A DNA stretch of 64,000 bases from NCBI RefSeq assembly GCF_003855255.1, contig NZ_CP034072.1, forward strand, positions 2,719,906-2,783,905. Reading direction: 5' to 3'. This document shows, piece after piece, positions 23,352-34,822 of the stretch (position 1 is the first letter of the stretch; each line of letters opens with the position of its first letter). A model generated the notes under the pieces. It saw only the letters and a program-made list of their open reading frames with translations. It had not been told where the DNA came from and searched no databases. A program made the position numbers and the translations under genes. The DNA is from Mycolicibacterium nivoides. Its GTDB lineage: Bacteria > Actinomycetota > Actinomycetes > Mycobacteriales > Mycobacteriaceae.

Positions 23352-24661
23352 TCTTCTGTCGGTTCTCCGGCCGCTTCGGCCGACTCGGCTGGCTCAGCGG
23401 CCTCGGCTGGCTCAGCGGCCTCGGCTTCCTCGGATTCCTCGGCTTCTTCGGCTTCGTCGGCCTCGGGCTCCTCGGCCGCCACCGGTTCGGTGCGGGTCAG
23501 GTTCGCCCCGGTTTCGGCGTCGAAGATCACCAGCTTGGATGTGTCGAACGCCAGCTGGATCTGCTGGCCGTTGGCCACCGTCGATTCTGCCGACACCCGA
23601 GCCACGAACTCGTTGACGCCGCCCCCGGAATCGGCGGCCAGCTCGGCCAGCTGCGCCGCCTCGGCACCGGCACCGTCGATGGTGAAGTGCACGTACTTGT
23701 CCGCACCGAGCGACTCGACGATGTCGGCATGCACCGGGAAGCTCAGCGCCCGGATCCGCGCGTACCCGTCGAGCAGCGACGCGTCCTCCAGGTGCTCGGG
23801 TCGGATTCCGACGATGATGTTGTCGGGCTTGGGCTGACGCGCCAGCAGATCGTGCACCTGCGGGGTCAGGGTGACGTCGCCGAACGGCAGCCGCACCCCG
23901 ACATCGGTGAACGTGGCCGGGAAGAAGTTCATCGCAGGAGATCCAATGAAGCCGGCCACGAACAGGTTCGCCGGGTTGTTGTACAGCTCGTCGGGCGTGC
24001 CGATCTGCTGGATCTCACCGGCCAGCAACACCACAACCCGATCACCGAGGGTCATCGCCTCGGTCTGATCGTGTGTCACGTAGACGGTCGTGGTGCCCAG
24101 CCGGCTCTGCAGGCGGGCGATCTCGGCGCGCATCTGCACGCGCAGCTTGGCGTCCAGGTTGCTCAGCGGCTCGTCCATCAGAAATGCCTTGGGGCGCCGC
24201 ACGATTGCCCGGCCCATCGCCACCCGCTGGCGCTGCCCGCCGGACAGCTGGGCCGGCTTGCGGTCGAGCAGTTCGGTCAGGTCGAGGATCTTGGCGGTCT
24301 CCTCGACCTTGGCCGCGATCTCGTCCTTCTTGAGCTTGGCCAGGGTCAGCGGGAACGCGATGTTCTGGCGCACCGTCATGTGCGGGTAGAGCGCGTAGGA
24401 CTGGAACACCATCGCGATGTCGCGGTCCTTGGGCGCCTTCTCGTTGACCCGCTCCCCGCCGATGCGCAGCTCACCCGACGAGATGTCTTCAAGCCCGGCA
24501 ATCATGTTCAGGGTGGTGGACTTACCGCAGCCCGACGGTCCCACCAGGATGATGAACTCGCCGTCGGCGATGGTCATCGAGAACTGCTTGACGGCTTCCC
24601 TGGTGCCGCCTGCGCCGTCCGGGTAGCTCTTGGTGACCCGGTCCAACACGATTTCGGCCAT
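23348..24661 (-). CDS. sugC: SugC, ATPase of the LpqY-SugABC trehalose importer
   Basis: 437 aa. Walker [10 protein letters not shown] at 41-49, LSGGQ at 139-143 and DEPLSNLD at 163-170 define an ABC ATPase of the MalK/UgpC type, with a C-terminal TOBE/OB regulatory part. It powers uptake of trehalose released during mycomembrane assembly. The last ~48 residues (about 390-437) are an added Glu/Ala/Pro-rich acidic tail with repeated AEPAEA units; M. tuberculosis SugC is about 393 aa, so the tail accounts for the extra length. It follows sugB by 4 bases and is coupled to the SUFU gene. Confidence 0.96.
   Translation of the reverse strand: MAEIVLDRVTKSYPDGAGGTREAVKQFSMTIADGEFIILVGPSGCGKSTTLNMIAGLEDISSGELRIGGERVNEKAPKDRDIAMVFQSYALYPHMTVRQNIAFPLTLAKLKKDEIAAKVEETAKILDLTELLDRKPAQLSGGQRQRVAMGRAIVRRPKAFLMDEPLSNLDAKLRVQMRAEIARLQSRLGTTTVYVTHDQTEAMTLGDRVVVLLAGEIQQIGTPDELYNNPANLFVAGFIGSPAMNFFPATFTDVGVRLPFGDVTLTPQVHDLLARQPKPDNIIVGIRPEHLEDASLLDGYARIRALSFPVHADIVESLGADKYVHFTIDGAGAEAAQLAELAADSGGGVNEFVARVSAESTVANGQQIQLAFDTSKLVIFDAETGANLTRTEPVAAEEPEADEAEEAEESEEAEAAEPAEAAEPAESAEAAGEPTEE
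23391..23426. repeat. Two perfect 18-bp tandem repeats in the sugC tail
   Basis: The unit GGCTCAGCGGCCTCGGCT occurs twice without a break (23391-23408, 23409-23426). On the coding strand it encodes the six-residue AEPAEA-type repeat. Each unit keeps frame, so the acidic tail can grow or shrink by slippage without breaking SugC. Confidence 0.85.
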
Positions 24662-24665
24662 CCAA

Positions 24666-25502
24666 TTACCCCTTTACCGCACCGGATGTCAGGCCAGCGA
24701 CGATGCGCCGCTGGAAAATGAGAACAAAGATGATGATCGGGATGGTGATGACCATCGCGCCCGCCGCGATCGACCCGGTCGGCTCCTCGAACTGCGAACT
24801 GCCGGTGAAATTCGCGATCGCCACGGGCGCGGTGATCGCCCGCTGCGTCGCGGTCAGCGACAGCGCCAGCAGCAGGTCGTTCCACGCGAAGATGAAGACC
24901 AGGATGGCCGCGGTGACGATGCCCGGAGCGGCCAGCGGTGCGATCACCTTGCGGAAGGCCTGCGCCGGGGTGGCGCCGTCCATCTTGGCGGCCTTCTCCA
25001 GATCCCATGGGATCTCGCGGAAGAACGCCGAGAGCGTGTAGATCGCCAGCGGCAGCGCGAAGGTGATGTAGGGAATGATCAGGCCGGGCCAGGTGTCGAA
25101 CAACCCGATGCTCCGCCACAGGTTGAAGATCGGTGTCACCAGCGAGATCTGGGGGAACATCGCGATCAAAAGGGCGACACCCACCAACAGCTTCTTGCCG
25201 GGGAACTCCAGCCGTGCGACGGCGTAGGCGGCCATGCCGCCGATCACCACGGCGATGACCGTGGTGATCAGGCCGATACCGATCGAGTTGATCAGCGCCG
25301 AGGTGAAGATGTTCCCGGTGAAGATGCCCTTGTAGTTGTCGAACGTGATCTGCGACGGAATCAGCTTGCCGTCCTTGACACTTGACGTCGGCTTCAACGA
25401 CAGCGACAGGATCCACAACACCGGGATCAGCGCGTAGAGCACCACCAGGATGTTCACGACCGTCCACCCGGTCGCGCGCCGCGCACCCACTCGCTCGGTC
25501 AT
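24666..25502 (-). CDS. sugB: SugB, permease of the trehalose importer
   Basis: 278 aa, six hydrophobic segments with the ABC permease EAA loop [34 protein letters not shown], as in MalG-type subunits. It pairs with SugA to form the trehalose channel. The start at 25502 is supported by GGAGGA immediately upstream with normal spacing and gives a natural N-terminus before the first segment; an upstream in-frame start at 25568 would overlap sugA and add a charged stretch. It lies 25 bases after sugA and 4 before sugC. Confidence 0.94.
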   Translation of the reverse strand: MTERVGARRATGWTVVNILVVLYALIPVLWILSLSLKPTSSVKDGKLIPSQITFDNYKGIFTGNIFTSALINSIGIGLITTVIAVVIGGMAAYAVARLEFPGKKLLVGVALLIAMFPQISLVTPIFNLWRSIGLFDTWPGLIIPYITFALPLAIYTLSAFFREIPWDLEKAAKMDGATPAQAFRKVIAPLAAPGIVTAAILVFIFAWNDLLLALSLTATQRAITAPVAIANFTGSSQFEEPTGSIAAGAMVITIPIIIFVLIFQRRIVAGLTSGAVKG

Positions 25503-25527
25503 CGTCCTCCGCTCTTCGCGCAAGCGC

Positions 25528-27977
<2,450 letters not shown>

Positions 27978-28484
27978 TCAGATCGTCAAGCGCGCCAGCA
28001 GGTCCCGGCCCTGTTCGGCACTCTGAGGATCGCACAAGACGTCGTAGCGGCCCGCGACCAGCTGCATCGTCGAACTGAAATCTCTTGTGCCGCGAGCCAT
28101 CGCATACGGGATGGCCGAGGTGATCAAGCCGAAGAAGACACCGGCGATCAGGCCGGTGAGCAGCGCGCTCCACGGGTTGGGGCTGAAAAAGCCGAGGATC
28201 AGGCCGATGAACAGGCCGAGCCAGGCTCCCGACAACACACCGCCGCCGAGCACCTTGGGCCAGCTCAGCCGCCCCGTGACCCGCTCAACCTGCATCAGGT
28301 CCACCCCGACGATGGTCACCTGCTGCACCGGGAACTGTTGGTCGGACAGGTAGTCGACGGCACGCTGGGCCTCCGCGTACGTCGGATAGGAACCGATCGG
28401 CCAGCCTTTGGGCGGCGTCGGCAACGCACCGCGTGCCGCGGGCGCGGCACCCGGTGTCTGACCGGACTGAAATGGGCTCGTCAT
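27978..28484 (-). CDS. General stress protein 17M-like membrane-associated protein (Rv1234-like)
   Basis: 168 aa. After a Pro/Gly-rich start, residues around YPTYAEAQRAVDYLSDQQFPVQQVTIVGVDL match the GSP17M/YflT-like domain seen in stress proteins. Then come two hydrophobic glycine-rich segments (LGGGVLSGAWLGLFIGLILGFF and ALLTGLIAGVFFGLITSAI). Function unknown. I chose ATG 28484, about 10 bases after GGAGGAG; an alternative start lies at 28508. It precedes lpqY on the same strand but lpqY has its own promoter. Confidence 0.82.
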   Translation of the reverse strand: MTSPFQSGQTPGAAPAARGALPTPPKGWPIGSYPTYAEAQRAVDYLSDQQFPVQQVTIVGVDLMQVERVTGRLSWPKVLGGGVLSGAWLGLFIGLILGFFSPNPWSALLTGLIAGVFFGLITSAIPYAMARGTRDFSSTMQLVAGRYDVLCDPQSAEQGRDLLARLTI

Positions 28485-28612
28485 GTCGAACTTCACTCTC
28501 CTCCGCACCGCCCCCTCGGCGGCTGCTCTCGTTACAGCAACGCCCTCACACCGGATTTGGTGCCGGCGTCACGCGCCCGGGGCGTCGGTGTCCGTGCGCT
28601 AGGTTGATCAGC

Positions 28613-29230
28613 ATGACAAACGCGGACGGCAACGCGGGCGAAACGCCGCCATCCGACCCCGGCTCGCAGCCGTCCGAACCGTTGTCCAGCGGCTACGAAG
28701 CACCTTCCATCGAGCATTCCCAGGATCTGCCGCATTCCGCCCAGGCGCAACCGTCATACGAGTTCGGGCCGCCCGGCTACGAGGTCAACCCGCCGTATCC
28801 GCCCGCGATCGACTATCCCGCGGACATCCCGCCCGACTACCCGCCGCCGGCCGGTTACCCGCCGCCGTTCCCGTACGGCTCGGGCTATCCGCCGCCCTAT
28901 CCCCCGCCGGGTTACGGTGCGCCGGGATATCCCGGTGTCCCCGGATACCCCGGTGGCTATGGCATGTCGCCGTACAACACCACCAACACGGTGGCCATCG
29001 GGGCGCTCGTGGCCTCGATCATGTCGCTGCCCCTGTTCGCGATGTGCGCGATCGGTCTGCTCGCCGCGCTGGTCGGAATCGGGCTCGGGATCACCGCCCT
29101 CAACCAGATCAAGAAGACCGGACAATCGGGCCGGGGCCTGGCGATCGCGGGCATCATCATCGGCGCACTGGGCACCCTCCTCAACGGAGGATGGATCCTG
29201 CTCTTCGTGATCGGTGTGCTCTCCGCATAG
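28613..29230 (+). CDS. Pro/Tyr/Gly-rich DUF4190-type membrane protein (Rv1233c-like)
   Basis: 205 aa. The first ~125 residues are low-complexity repeats of PPYPP, GYPPP and PGYPG, probably flexible and cytoplasmic. The C-terminus carries two membrane segments separated by LNQIKKTGQSGRGLAIAG, the DUF4190 pattern. Such proteins may act as membrane scaffolds, but no function is known. The ATG at 28613 is the first residue of the conserved frame; the upstream in-frame start at 28433 runs into the divergent gene region. It ends just before a hairpin. Confidence 0.8.
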   Translation: MTNADGNAGETPPSDPGSQPSEPLSSGYEAPSIEHSQDLPHSAQAQPSYEFGPPGYEVNPPYPPAIDYPADIPPDYPPPAGYPPPFPYGSGYPPPYPPPGYGAPGYPGVPGYPGGYGMSPYNTTNTVAIGALVASIMSLPLFAMCAIGLLAALVGIGLGITALNQIKKTGQSGRGLAIAGIIIGALGTLLNGGWILLFVIGVLSA

Positions 29231-29234
29231 CGGA

Positions 29235-29255
29235 CCGCACCGAATTACGGTGCGG
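29235..29255. terminator. Bidirectional terminator
   Basis: CCGCACCG (29235-29242) pairs perfectly with CGGTGCGG (29248-29255) around an AATTA loop, between the convergent ends of the DUF4190 gene (+) and the CitE-like gene (-). Confidence 0.75.
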
Positions 29256-29271
29256 CACTGCACGACCCGGG

Positions 29272-30243
29272 TCAGCTCGGCGGCCGGAAGGGTTCAGCCA
29301 GCCGACTCATCCCCGCCGCACGGCCCTTGCCCGCGATCACCAGCGCCATCTTGCGGCTGGCCTCGTCGATCATCTCGTCGCCCAGCATCACCGCTCCCCT
29401 GGCCCCACCGGCCTGCGAGGTGTGCCATTCGTAGGCGTCCAGGATCAGTTCGGCGTGGTCGTAGTCGGCCTGGCGTGGGCTGAAGATCTCGTTGCCCGCC
29501 TCGATCTGGTCCGGATGCAGGACCCATTTGCCGTCGTAGCCCAGCGCGGCTGAACGGCCGGCCACCCGGCGGAACCCGTCGACGTCGCGCACCTTCACAT
29601 ACGGCCCGTCGATCGCGTTGATACCGCGGTTGCGCGCCGCGATCAGGATGCGCATCAGCACGTGGTGGTGGGCGTCGCCGATGTCGTAGCCGTCGGGCTG
29701 CCCGCCGACCTCAAGGGTGCGCATGTTGAGGCTGGCCGCCATGTCCCCGGGGCCGAGAACCAGCGCCTGCACGCGTGGGGCTGCCGCGATCGCGTCGATG
29801 TTGGTCAACCCCTGGGCGTTCTCGATCTGTGCCTCGATGCCGATCCGGCCGGGCTCCAGGCCGTGCGTGGCCTCCAGCTGACTGAGCAGCAGATCGAGCG
29901 CCTGGACGTGCGCCACCTCGGTCACCTTGGGCAGCACGATCAGGTCCAAGTTGGTGCCGGCGGCCGCAACCCCGGTGACCACCTCGATCACGTCGGCGTA
30001 GGTCCACGGTGTGGTCCAGTCGTTGACCCGCACCCCGCGCAGCTGTCCGGCCCAGCCGTCGTCGGCCAGCGCCTCCGTCACCTGCGCACGAGCCGATTCC
30101 TTGGCCTCGGGCGCAACCGCGTCCTCCAGGTCGAGGAACACCTCGTCAGCGGGCAGGCTTCTGGCCTTCTCGATCATCTTCAGGCTGCTTCCCGGAACCG
30201 AGAGGCACGTTCTACGGGGTCGATACGTGTTCTCCACGACCAC
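29272..30243 (-). CDS. CitE-like CoA-ester lyase/thioesterase (HpcH/HpaI aldolase superfamily)
   Basis: 323 aa TIM-barrel protein. Seen motifs: RRTCLSVPGSS, the metal-binding FLDLEDAVAPEAK, IEAQIENAQGL with the second acidic ligand, LVLGPGDMAASL, and GKWVLHPDQIEAGNEIFSP near the C-terminus. These identify the CitE/malyl-CoA lyase group, which acts on malyl-CoA, methylmalyl-CoA or citramalyl-CoA. Which ester is used here is not clear. The gene is divergent from the MgtE-like gene with only 19 bases between start codons, so the two promoters must overlap. The GTG start lacks a clear ribosome-binding site. Confidence 0.88.
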   Translation of the reverse strand: MVVENTYRPRRTCLSVPGSSLKMIEKARSLPADEVFLDLEDAVAPEAKESARAQVTEALADDGWAGQLRGVRVNDWTTPWTYADVIEVVTGVAAAGTNLDLIVLPKVTEVAHVQALDLLLSQLEATHGLEPGRIGIEAQIENAQGLTNIDAIAAAPRVQALVLGPGDMAASLNMRTLEVGGQPDGYDIGDAHHHVLMRILIAARNRGINAIDGPYVKVRDVDGFRRVAGRSAALGYDGKWVLHPDQIEAGNEIFSPRQADYDHAELILDAYEWHTSQAGGARGAVMLGDEMIDEASRKMALVIAGKGRAAGMSRLAEPFRPPS

Positions 30244-30262
30244 AGTCTCTACCCTTTAATTC

Positions 30263-31549
30263 ATGGCGGCGGTGAACAGGGTCTACGCGGCCCGGCTAGC
30301 GGGGATGGTGGTGCTGGGCCCCGACGGGGAGTCCATCGGCCGTGTCCGCGATGTGGTGATCAGCATCAGCATCGTCCGCCAGCAGCCGCGGGTTCTCGGC
30401 CTGGTGGTCGAATTGCTCACCCGTCGAAGAATTTTCGTTCCGATCCTGAGGGTGACCGCGATCGAGCCCGGTTCGGTGACCCTGGCCACCGGCAGTGTGT
30501 CGCTCCGCCGCTTCGCCCAACGCCCCGGCGAGGTCCTGGTGCTGGGCCAGGTGCTGGAGACCCGCGTGCGGGTCGACGATCCGGATCTGGAACAGCTTGC
30601 CGGAATCGACGTCGTGGTAGTCGATCTGGGCATCGAACAGACCCGCACCCGGGACTGGGTGGTGACCCGGGTGGCGGTGCGTCCACAGCGACGTCTGGGG
30701 CGGCGCAGCAACATCCACGTCGTCGAGTGGCAGAACGTGCACGGGCTGACCCCGTCGGGCCTCGCGATGCCCGACCAGGGCGTGGCCTCGCTGCTCGAGC
30801 AGTTCGAGGGCCAGCGCCCGGTCGAGGTGGCCGAGGCCCTGCGCGAGCTACCGGTGAAACGGCGCTACGAGTTGTTCCGGGCCTTCGATGATGAGCGGCT
30901 CGCCGACGTGCTGCAGGAGTTACCCGAGGACGAGCAGGCCGCGGTGCTGCGCCAGCTGAACACCGAGCGCGCCGCCGACGTGCTGGAGGCGATGGACCCC
31001 GACGACGCCGCCGACGTGCTGGGCTCCATGACGCCGGCCGACGCCGAGACACTGCTGCGGAAGATGGACCCCGAGGATTCCGAGGACGTGCGACGGCTGC
31101 TGTCCCACTCGCCCGACACCGCGGGCGGCTTGATGACCAGCGAACCGGTGGTCCTCGCGCCTGACACCACCGTCGCCGAGGCGCTGGCGCAGGTGCGCGA
31201 CCCGGACCTGACCCCCGCGCTGGCTTCGATGGCCTTCGTCACCCGGCCCCCCAGCGCCACCCCGACCGGTCAGTATCTGGGCTGCGTCCACCTGCAGCGG
31301 CTGCTGCGCGAGCCGCCCGCGGCCCTGGTGAGCGGCATCATCGACACCGACCTGCCCAGCCTGAGTCCGGCCGACTCGCTGGCCGCGGTGACGCGCTATT
31401 TCGCCGCGTACAACCTGGTGTGCGGGCCGGTGGTCGACGAAGAGAACCACCTGCTGGGGGCGGTATCGGTGGACGACGTGCTCGACCACATGCTGCCCGA
31501 CGACTGGCGCGAGCGCGACGAGCCCGAGCTCCCGGTGGCCGGCTCATGA
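30263..31549 (+). CDS. MgtE N-domain/CBS protein without a transporter domain (Rv1232c-like)
   Basis: 428 aa, no membrane segments. Residues 1-155 look like two PRC-barrel-type units (DSIGRVRDVVISI-like pattern near 22-37), 175-285 form the acidic repeat fold of the MgtE N domain (LPEDEQAAVLRQLN, MDPDDAADVLGSM, DPEDSEDVRRLL), and 290-410 hold a CBS pair ending VDDVLDHMLP. In MgtE this soluble part gates the Mg2+ channel; here the channel is absent, so it may sense Mg2+ or nucleotides for another partner. TACCCT ends 7 bases before the ATG (leaderless). Stop overlaps a tiny ORF by ATGA. Confidence 0.88.
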   Translation: MAAVNRVYAARLAGMVVLGPDGESIGRVRDVVISISIVRQQPRVLGLVVELLTRRRIFVPILRVTAIEPGSVTLATGSVSLRRFAQRPGEVLVLGQVLETRVRVDDPDLEQLAGIDVVVVDLGIEQTRTRDWVVTRVAVRPQRRLGRRSNIHVVEWQNVHGLTPSGLAMPDQGVASLLEQFEGQRPVEVAEALRELPVKRRYELFRAFDDERLADVLQELPEDEQAAVLRQLNTERAADVLEAMDPDDAADVLGSMTPADAETLLRKMDPEDSEDVRRLLSHSPDTAGGLMTSEPVVLAPDTTVAEALAQVRDPDLTPALASMAFVTRPPSATPTGQYLGCVHLQRLLREPPAALVSGIIDTDLPSLSPADSLAAVTRYFAAYNLVCGPVVDEENHLLGAVSVDDVLDHMLPDDWRERDEPELPVAGS

Positions 31550-31614
31550 GCCGAACTTTCGAGCGAATGCTCGACGCGGAATGCGGTAACCGAGCCTGCG
31601 AGGGGGCCGCATGA
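31546..31614 (+). CDS. 22-codon ORF bridging two genes by ATGA overlaps
   Basis: An ORF of 22 aa (MSRTFERMLDAECGNRACEG plus two Ala) begins at the ATGA that ends the MgtE-like gene (31546-31549) and stops at the ATGA that begins the DUF1003 gene (31611-31614). It thus fills the whole intergenic gap and could carry ribosomes from one gene to the next, or encode a small two-Cys peptide. A hairpin TCGAGC-GAAT-GCTCGA lies in its first half. Whether it is translated is unknown. Confidence 0.4.
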   Translation: MSRTFERMLDAECGNRACEGAA

Positions 31615-32156
31615 GCGAATCGACAGCGCGTCAGCGGTTGGACACCCCCCGTGGCACGCGCGGTTTCGGCCTGCACGTCGACGTCGAGGCGGTCGGTCAG
31701 GTCGGGGAGTCCGTCGCCCGGTTCCTCGGCACCGGCCGGTACCTGGCGATCCAGACGATCATCGTGGTGGTCTGGATCGCACTGAACATCGGCGTCTTCG
31801 CGTTCCAGTGGGATCCGTACCCCTTCATCCTGCTCAACCTGGCCTTTTCGACCCAGGCCGCCTATGCCGCCCCGCTGATCCTGCTGGCCCAGAACCGCCA
31901 GGAGAACCGGGACCGGGTCTCACTCGAAGAGGACCGGCGCCGGGCCGAACGGACCAAGGCCGATACCGAGTACCTGGCCCGTGAGCTTGCATCGCTGCGA
32001 CTGGCGGTGGGCGAGGTAGTGACGCGCGATTACCTGCGCCGCGAGTTGGAGGAACTGCGCGACCTGCTCGCCGAACTGGTCCCACCCGCCGATACCGACC
32101 GAGCCAATCCGAGCAAAGCCGATGTCAGCGAGCGCCGGTCCAAACGCGGTGGTTGA
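31611..32156 (+). CDS. DUF1003 membrane protein (Rv1231c-like)
   Basis: 181 aa. Two hydrophobic segments around YLAIQTIIVVVWIALNIGVF and PFILLNLAFSTQAAYAAPLILLAQNRQ have the DUF1003 signature (the final AxxxLxxQNRQ). A charged helical region rich in Arg and Glu follows (EEDRRRAERTKADTEYLARELASLR), likely a coiled coil in the cytoplasm. Function unknown. Its ATG overlaps the stop of the 22-codon ORF, so the gene is probably in one operon with the MgtE-like gene; GAGGGGG precedes the ATG. Confidence 0.85.
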   Translation: MSESTARQRLDTPRGTRGFGLHVDVEAVGQVGESVARFLGTGRYLAIQTIIVVVWIALNIGVFAFQWDPYPFILLNLAFSTQAAYAAPLILLAQNRQENRDRVSLEEDRRRAERTKADTEYLARELASLRLAVGEVVTRDYLRRELEELRDLLAELVPPADTDRANPSKADVSERRSKRGG

Positions 32157-32250
32157 TAACGCTGTCGACCATTGTCGTAACAACGGAAACCGGGACTATG
32201 TATGGTGACTTGGTTCACAACATGGCCAAAGCTGATTTAAGGACGGGTAA

Positions 32251-33618
32251 GTGCGCGTAGGGGGAGGAGCGGCTATCGCAACCGCTCGGCGCCGTATGAG
32301 CCAGCTCGTGCGCTCGCCCGCACTCGGCGTCGCCGTCCTGGCCCCCATCGTTCTGGTCGCCGGTGCCGGATCGGCCGCCCCGGGCCCCGAGGTGTCCAAC
32401 GCCGCGGTCACCCCGCTGGCCGCCGTCGCGCCCCGGATCGACCGCTCCGGTCCCGCGGTGGTGGCAGCGACCAGGCCCCCGACGAACTTCCGCATCAAGT
32501 CGATGACGACGATATCGGCTCCCCCGCCCGCGTTCGTCGTCAATAGCCCTGGCGCCCTTGGGATTCCAGGAACATCGCTGAAGGCGTACCGCAATGCCGA
32601 GAGGATGATGGCCGCGGCCTACCCCGGCTGCGGCATCAGCTGGAACCTGCTGGCCGGTATCGGACGGATCGAGTCGGGGCACGCCAACGGCGGCGCCACC
32701 GATGCCCGCGGCACCGCCGTCCGCCCCATCTACGGCCCCGCCCTCGACGGCACCTTGCCCGGCAACGAGATCATCATCCAGAGCGCGCAGGCCGGACGGA
32801 TCTCGTACGTACGGGCCATGGGGCCGATGCAGTTCCTGCCCGGAACCTGGGCCCGGTACGCCTCCGACGGCGACGGTGACGGCAAGGCCGATGTGCAGAA
32901 CGTGTTCGACTCGGCGCTGGCCGCCGCCCGCTACCTGTGCAGCGGCGGGCTCAACCTGCGCGAACAGTCCCAGGTCATGACGGCCATCCTCCGGTACAAC
33001 AACTCCGTGGCCTACGCCCGCAACGTGTTGGGCTGGGCCGCGGCGTATGCCACGGGCGTGGTGCCGGTCGACCTGCCCGAGATCACCGGGTCCATCCCCC
33101 CGATCGGCGATTCCCATCTGGACAATCCAGAGGGTCTCGGCCCGGGCCTGCCCGCCGATGCCACCGGGTTGCCCGCGGGTGATCCGCTGGCCCTGATTCC
33201 GCTGCTCAACCGCAATGAGACCGGCACGCAGAACGTTCCCGGTTTTGCGCCGGGGCAGGTGCTCGGCCCGTTGCCGGGCCCGGCGCAGGCCATCCCGTCG
33301 GAGACCCCGGCCGCCCCGCCCCCATGGGTCCCGCCGTGGGAGCAGCCGCGTCAGCCCGCATGCGTGGTCTTCTGCCTGGGTGAGCAGGCTCCTCCGCCGC
33401 CCGCTCCTGGACCGCAGCAGCTTCCCCCGCCCGCTCCTGGACCGCAGCAGCTGCCGCCGCCCGGACCCGGCCCCGGGCCCATTCCGGCACCGCAGCAGGC
33501 TCCGCCCCCGGGGCCTGCACCCGCCCCGATCGGCCCGCCGATCGAGGCCGCGCCTCCGGCTCCGGTATTGGGACCGGTACCTGGCCCTGCCCCCGGGCCT
33601 GCCCCGGGCCCGGCCTGA
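32251..33618 (+). CDS. Secreted lytic transglycosylase with a proline-rich tail (Rv1230c-like)
   Basis: 455 aa. A signal-like N-terminus (LGVAVLAPIVLVAGAGSAAPG) is followed by a transglycosylase SLT domain of the MltB type, about residues 112-270: catalytic Glu141 in GIGRIESGH, then MGPMQFLPGTWARYASDGDGDGKADVQN and AILRYNNSVAYARNVL. It would cleave peptidoglycan glycan strands outside the membrane. The last ~130 residues are Pro/Gly/Ala-rich, probably crossing or anchoring in the wall. The GTG start is the one used; the signal sequence begins slightly inside, so GTG 32251 or the ATG at residue 16 are both possible. Confidence 0.87.
   Translation: MRVGGGAAIATARRRMSQLVRSPALGVAVLAPIVLVAGAGSAAPGPEVSNAAVTPLAAVAPRIDRSGPAVVAATRPPTNFRIKSMTTISAPPPAFVVNSPGALGIPGTSLKAYRNAERMMAAAYPGCGISWNLLAGIGRIESGHANGGATDARGTAVRPIYGPALDGTLPGNEIIIQSAQAGRISYVRAMGPMQFLPGTWARYASDGDGDGKADVQNVFDSALAAARYLCSGGLNLREQSQVMTAILRYNNSVAYARNVLGWAAAYATGVVPVDLPEITGSIPPIGDSHLDNPEGLGPGLPADATGLPAGDPLALIPLLNRNETGTQNVPGFAPGQVLGPLPGPAQAIPSETPAAPPPWVPPWEQPRQPACVVFCLGEQAPPPPAPGPQQLPPPAPGPQQLPPPGPGPGPIPAPQQAPPPGPAPAPIGPPIEAAPPAPVLGPVPGPAPGPAPGPA
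33401..33450 (+). repeat. 30-bp period repeat in the transglycosylase tail
   Basis: The 20 bases CCGCTCCTGGACCGCAGCAG occur identically at 33401-33420 and 33431-33450, with flanks also nearly identical. They encode the repeated PAPGPQQLPP unit of the proline-rich tail. Confidence 0.8.
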
Positions 33619-33679
33619 CGCAGGCCTGAACCCGGTCCTGGATCCGGGGACGTGTGCCGCCGCCGTAGACTCGGCAGTG

Positions 33680-34822
33680 ATGTCCGAATCTGCCACTGAG
33701 CTGCAATCCGCGGTTCGCGCCGCGCTGGCCAAGGTGATCGACCCCGAATTGCGGAGACCGATCACCGAACTCGGCATGGTCAAGAACATCTCGATCGAGG
33801 CCGACCACGGCGTCCACGTCGAGATCTACCTGACCACCGCGGCCTGTCCGAAGAAGAACGAGATCGCCGACCTGGTGAAGGCTGCCGCCACCGACGTTCC
33901 CGGCACCGGCGCTGTCAAGGTGAGCCTGGACGTGATGGACGACGAGCAGCGCGCCGAGTTGCGCAAGCTGCTGCGTGGCGATTCCCGCGAACCGGTGATC
34001 CCGTTCGCCCAGCCCAACTCCCTGACCCGGGTCTACGCAGTGGCCTCCGGCAAGGGTGGCGTCGGCAAGTCCAGCGTGACGGTCAACCTGGCCGCCGCGA
34101 TGGCCGCCCGCGGCCTGTCGGTCGGCTTGCTGGACGCCGACATCTACGGCCATTCGGTGCCGCGCATGATGGGCACCGCCGACCGGCCCACCCAGGTCGA
34201 CTCGATGATCCTGCCGCCGATCGCCCATGACGTGAAGGTCATCTCGATCGCCATGTTCACCCAGGGCAACACGCCTGTGGTGTGGCGCGGGCCGATGTTG
34301 CACCGGGCCCTTCAGCAGTTTCTTGCCGACGTGTACTGGGGCGATCTGGACGTGCTGCTGCTCGACCTGCCGCCTGGCACCGGCGATATCGCCATCTCGG
34401 TGGCCCAGCTGATCCCGGGTGCCGAGATCCTGGTGGTGACCACTCCGCAGATGGCTGCGGCCGAGGTGGCCGAGCGGGCCGGCGCGATCGCGTTGCAGAC
34501 CCGTCAGCGCATCGCGGGCGTGGTCGAGAACATGTCAGGCCTGCAGATGCCCGACGGCACGGTCATGCAGCTGTTCGGCGAGGGCGGTGGCCGTCAGGTG
34601 GCCGACTCGCTGACCCGCTCCGTGGGCGCCGAGGTGCCGCTGCTGGGCCAGGTCCCGCTGGACCCGGCGCTGGTTGCGGCCGGTGACTCCGGTGTTCCGC
34701 TGGTGTTGTCGGCACCCGAGTCGGCTGCAGGCGCCGAGCTGCGCAAGATCGCAGAGGGATTGTCGGCCCGCAAGCGCGGCCTGGCCGGGATGTCGCTGGG
34801 TCTGGATACCGCTCGCCGCTAG
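33680..34822 (+). CDS. mrp: Mrp/NBP35-type Fe-S cluster carrier ATPase
   Basis: 380 aa. An N-terminal DUF59 (MIP18-like) domain covers about 5-95, followed by the deviant Walker [11 protein letters not shown] (123-132) and the ParA/MinD-like fold with [10 protein letters not shown]. Mrp proteins bind and transfer iron-sulfur clusters in the cytoplasm. The usual CxxC of Apbc-type carriers is not evident, which also holds for many actinobacterial members. TAGACT (33666-33671) stands 8 bases before the ATG, consistent with a leaderless transcript. The stop TAG shares the CTAG at 34819-34822 with the convergent tatB stop. Confidence 0.94.
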   Translation: MSESATELQSAVRAALAKVIDPELRRPITELGMVKNISIEADHGVHVEIYLTTAACPKKNEIADLVKAAATDVPGTGAVKVSLDVMDDEQRAELRKLLRGDSREPVIPFAQPNSLTRVYAVASGKGGVGKSSVTVNLAAAMAARGLSVGLLDADIYGHSVPRMMGTADRPTQVDSMILPPIAHDVKVISIAMFTQGNTPVVWRGPMLHRALQQFLADVYWGDLDVLLLDLPPGTGDIAISVAQLIPGAEILVVTTPQMAAAEVAERAGAIALQTRQRIAGVVENMSGLQMPDGTVMQLFGEGGGRQVADSLTRSVGAEVPLLGQVPLDPALVAAGDSGVPLVLSAPESAAGAELRKIAEGLSARKRGLAGMSLGLDTARR

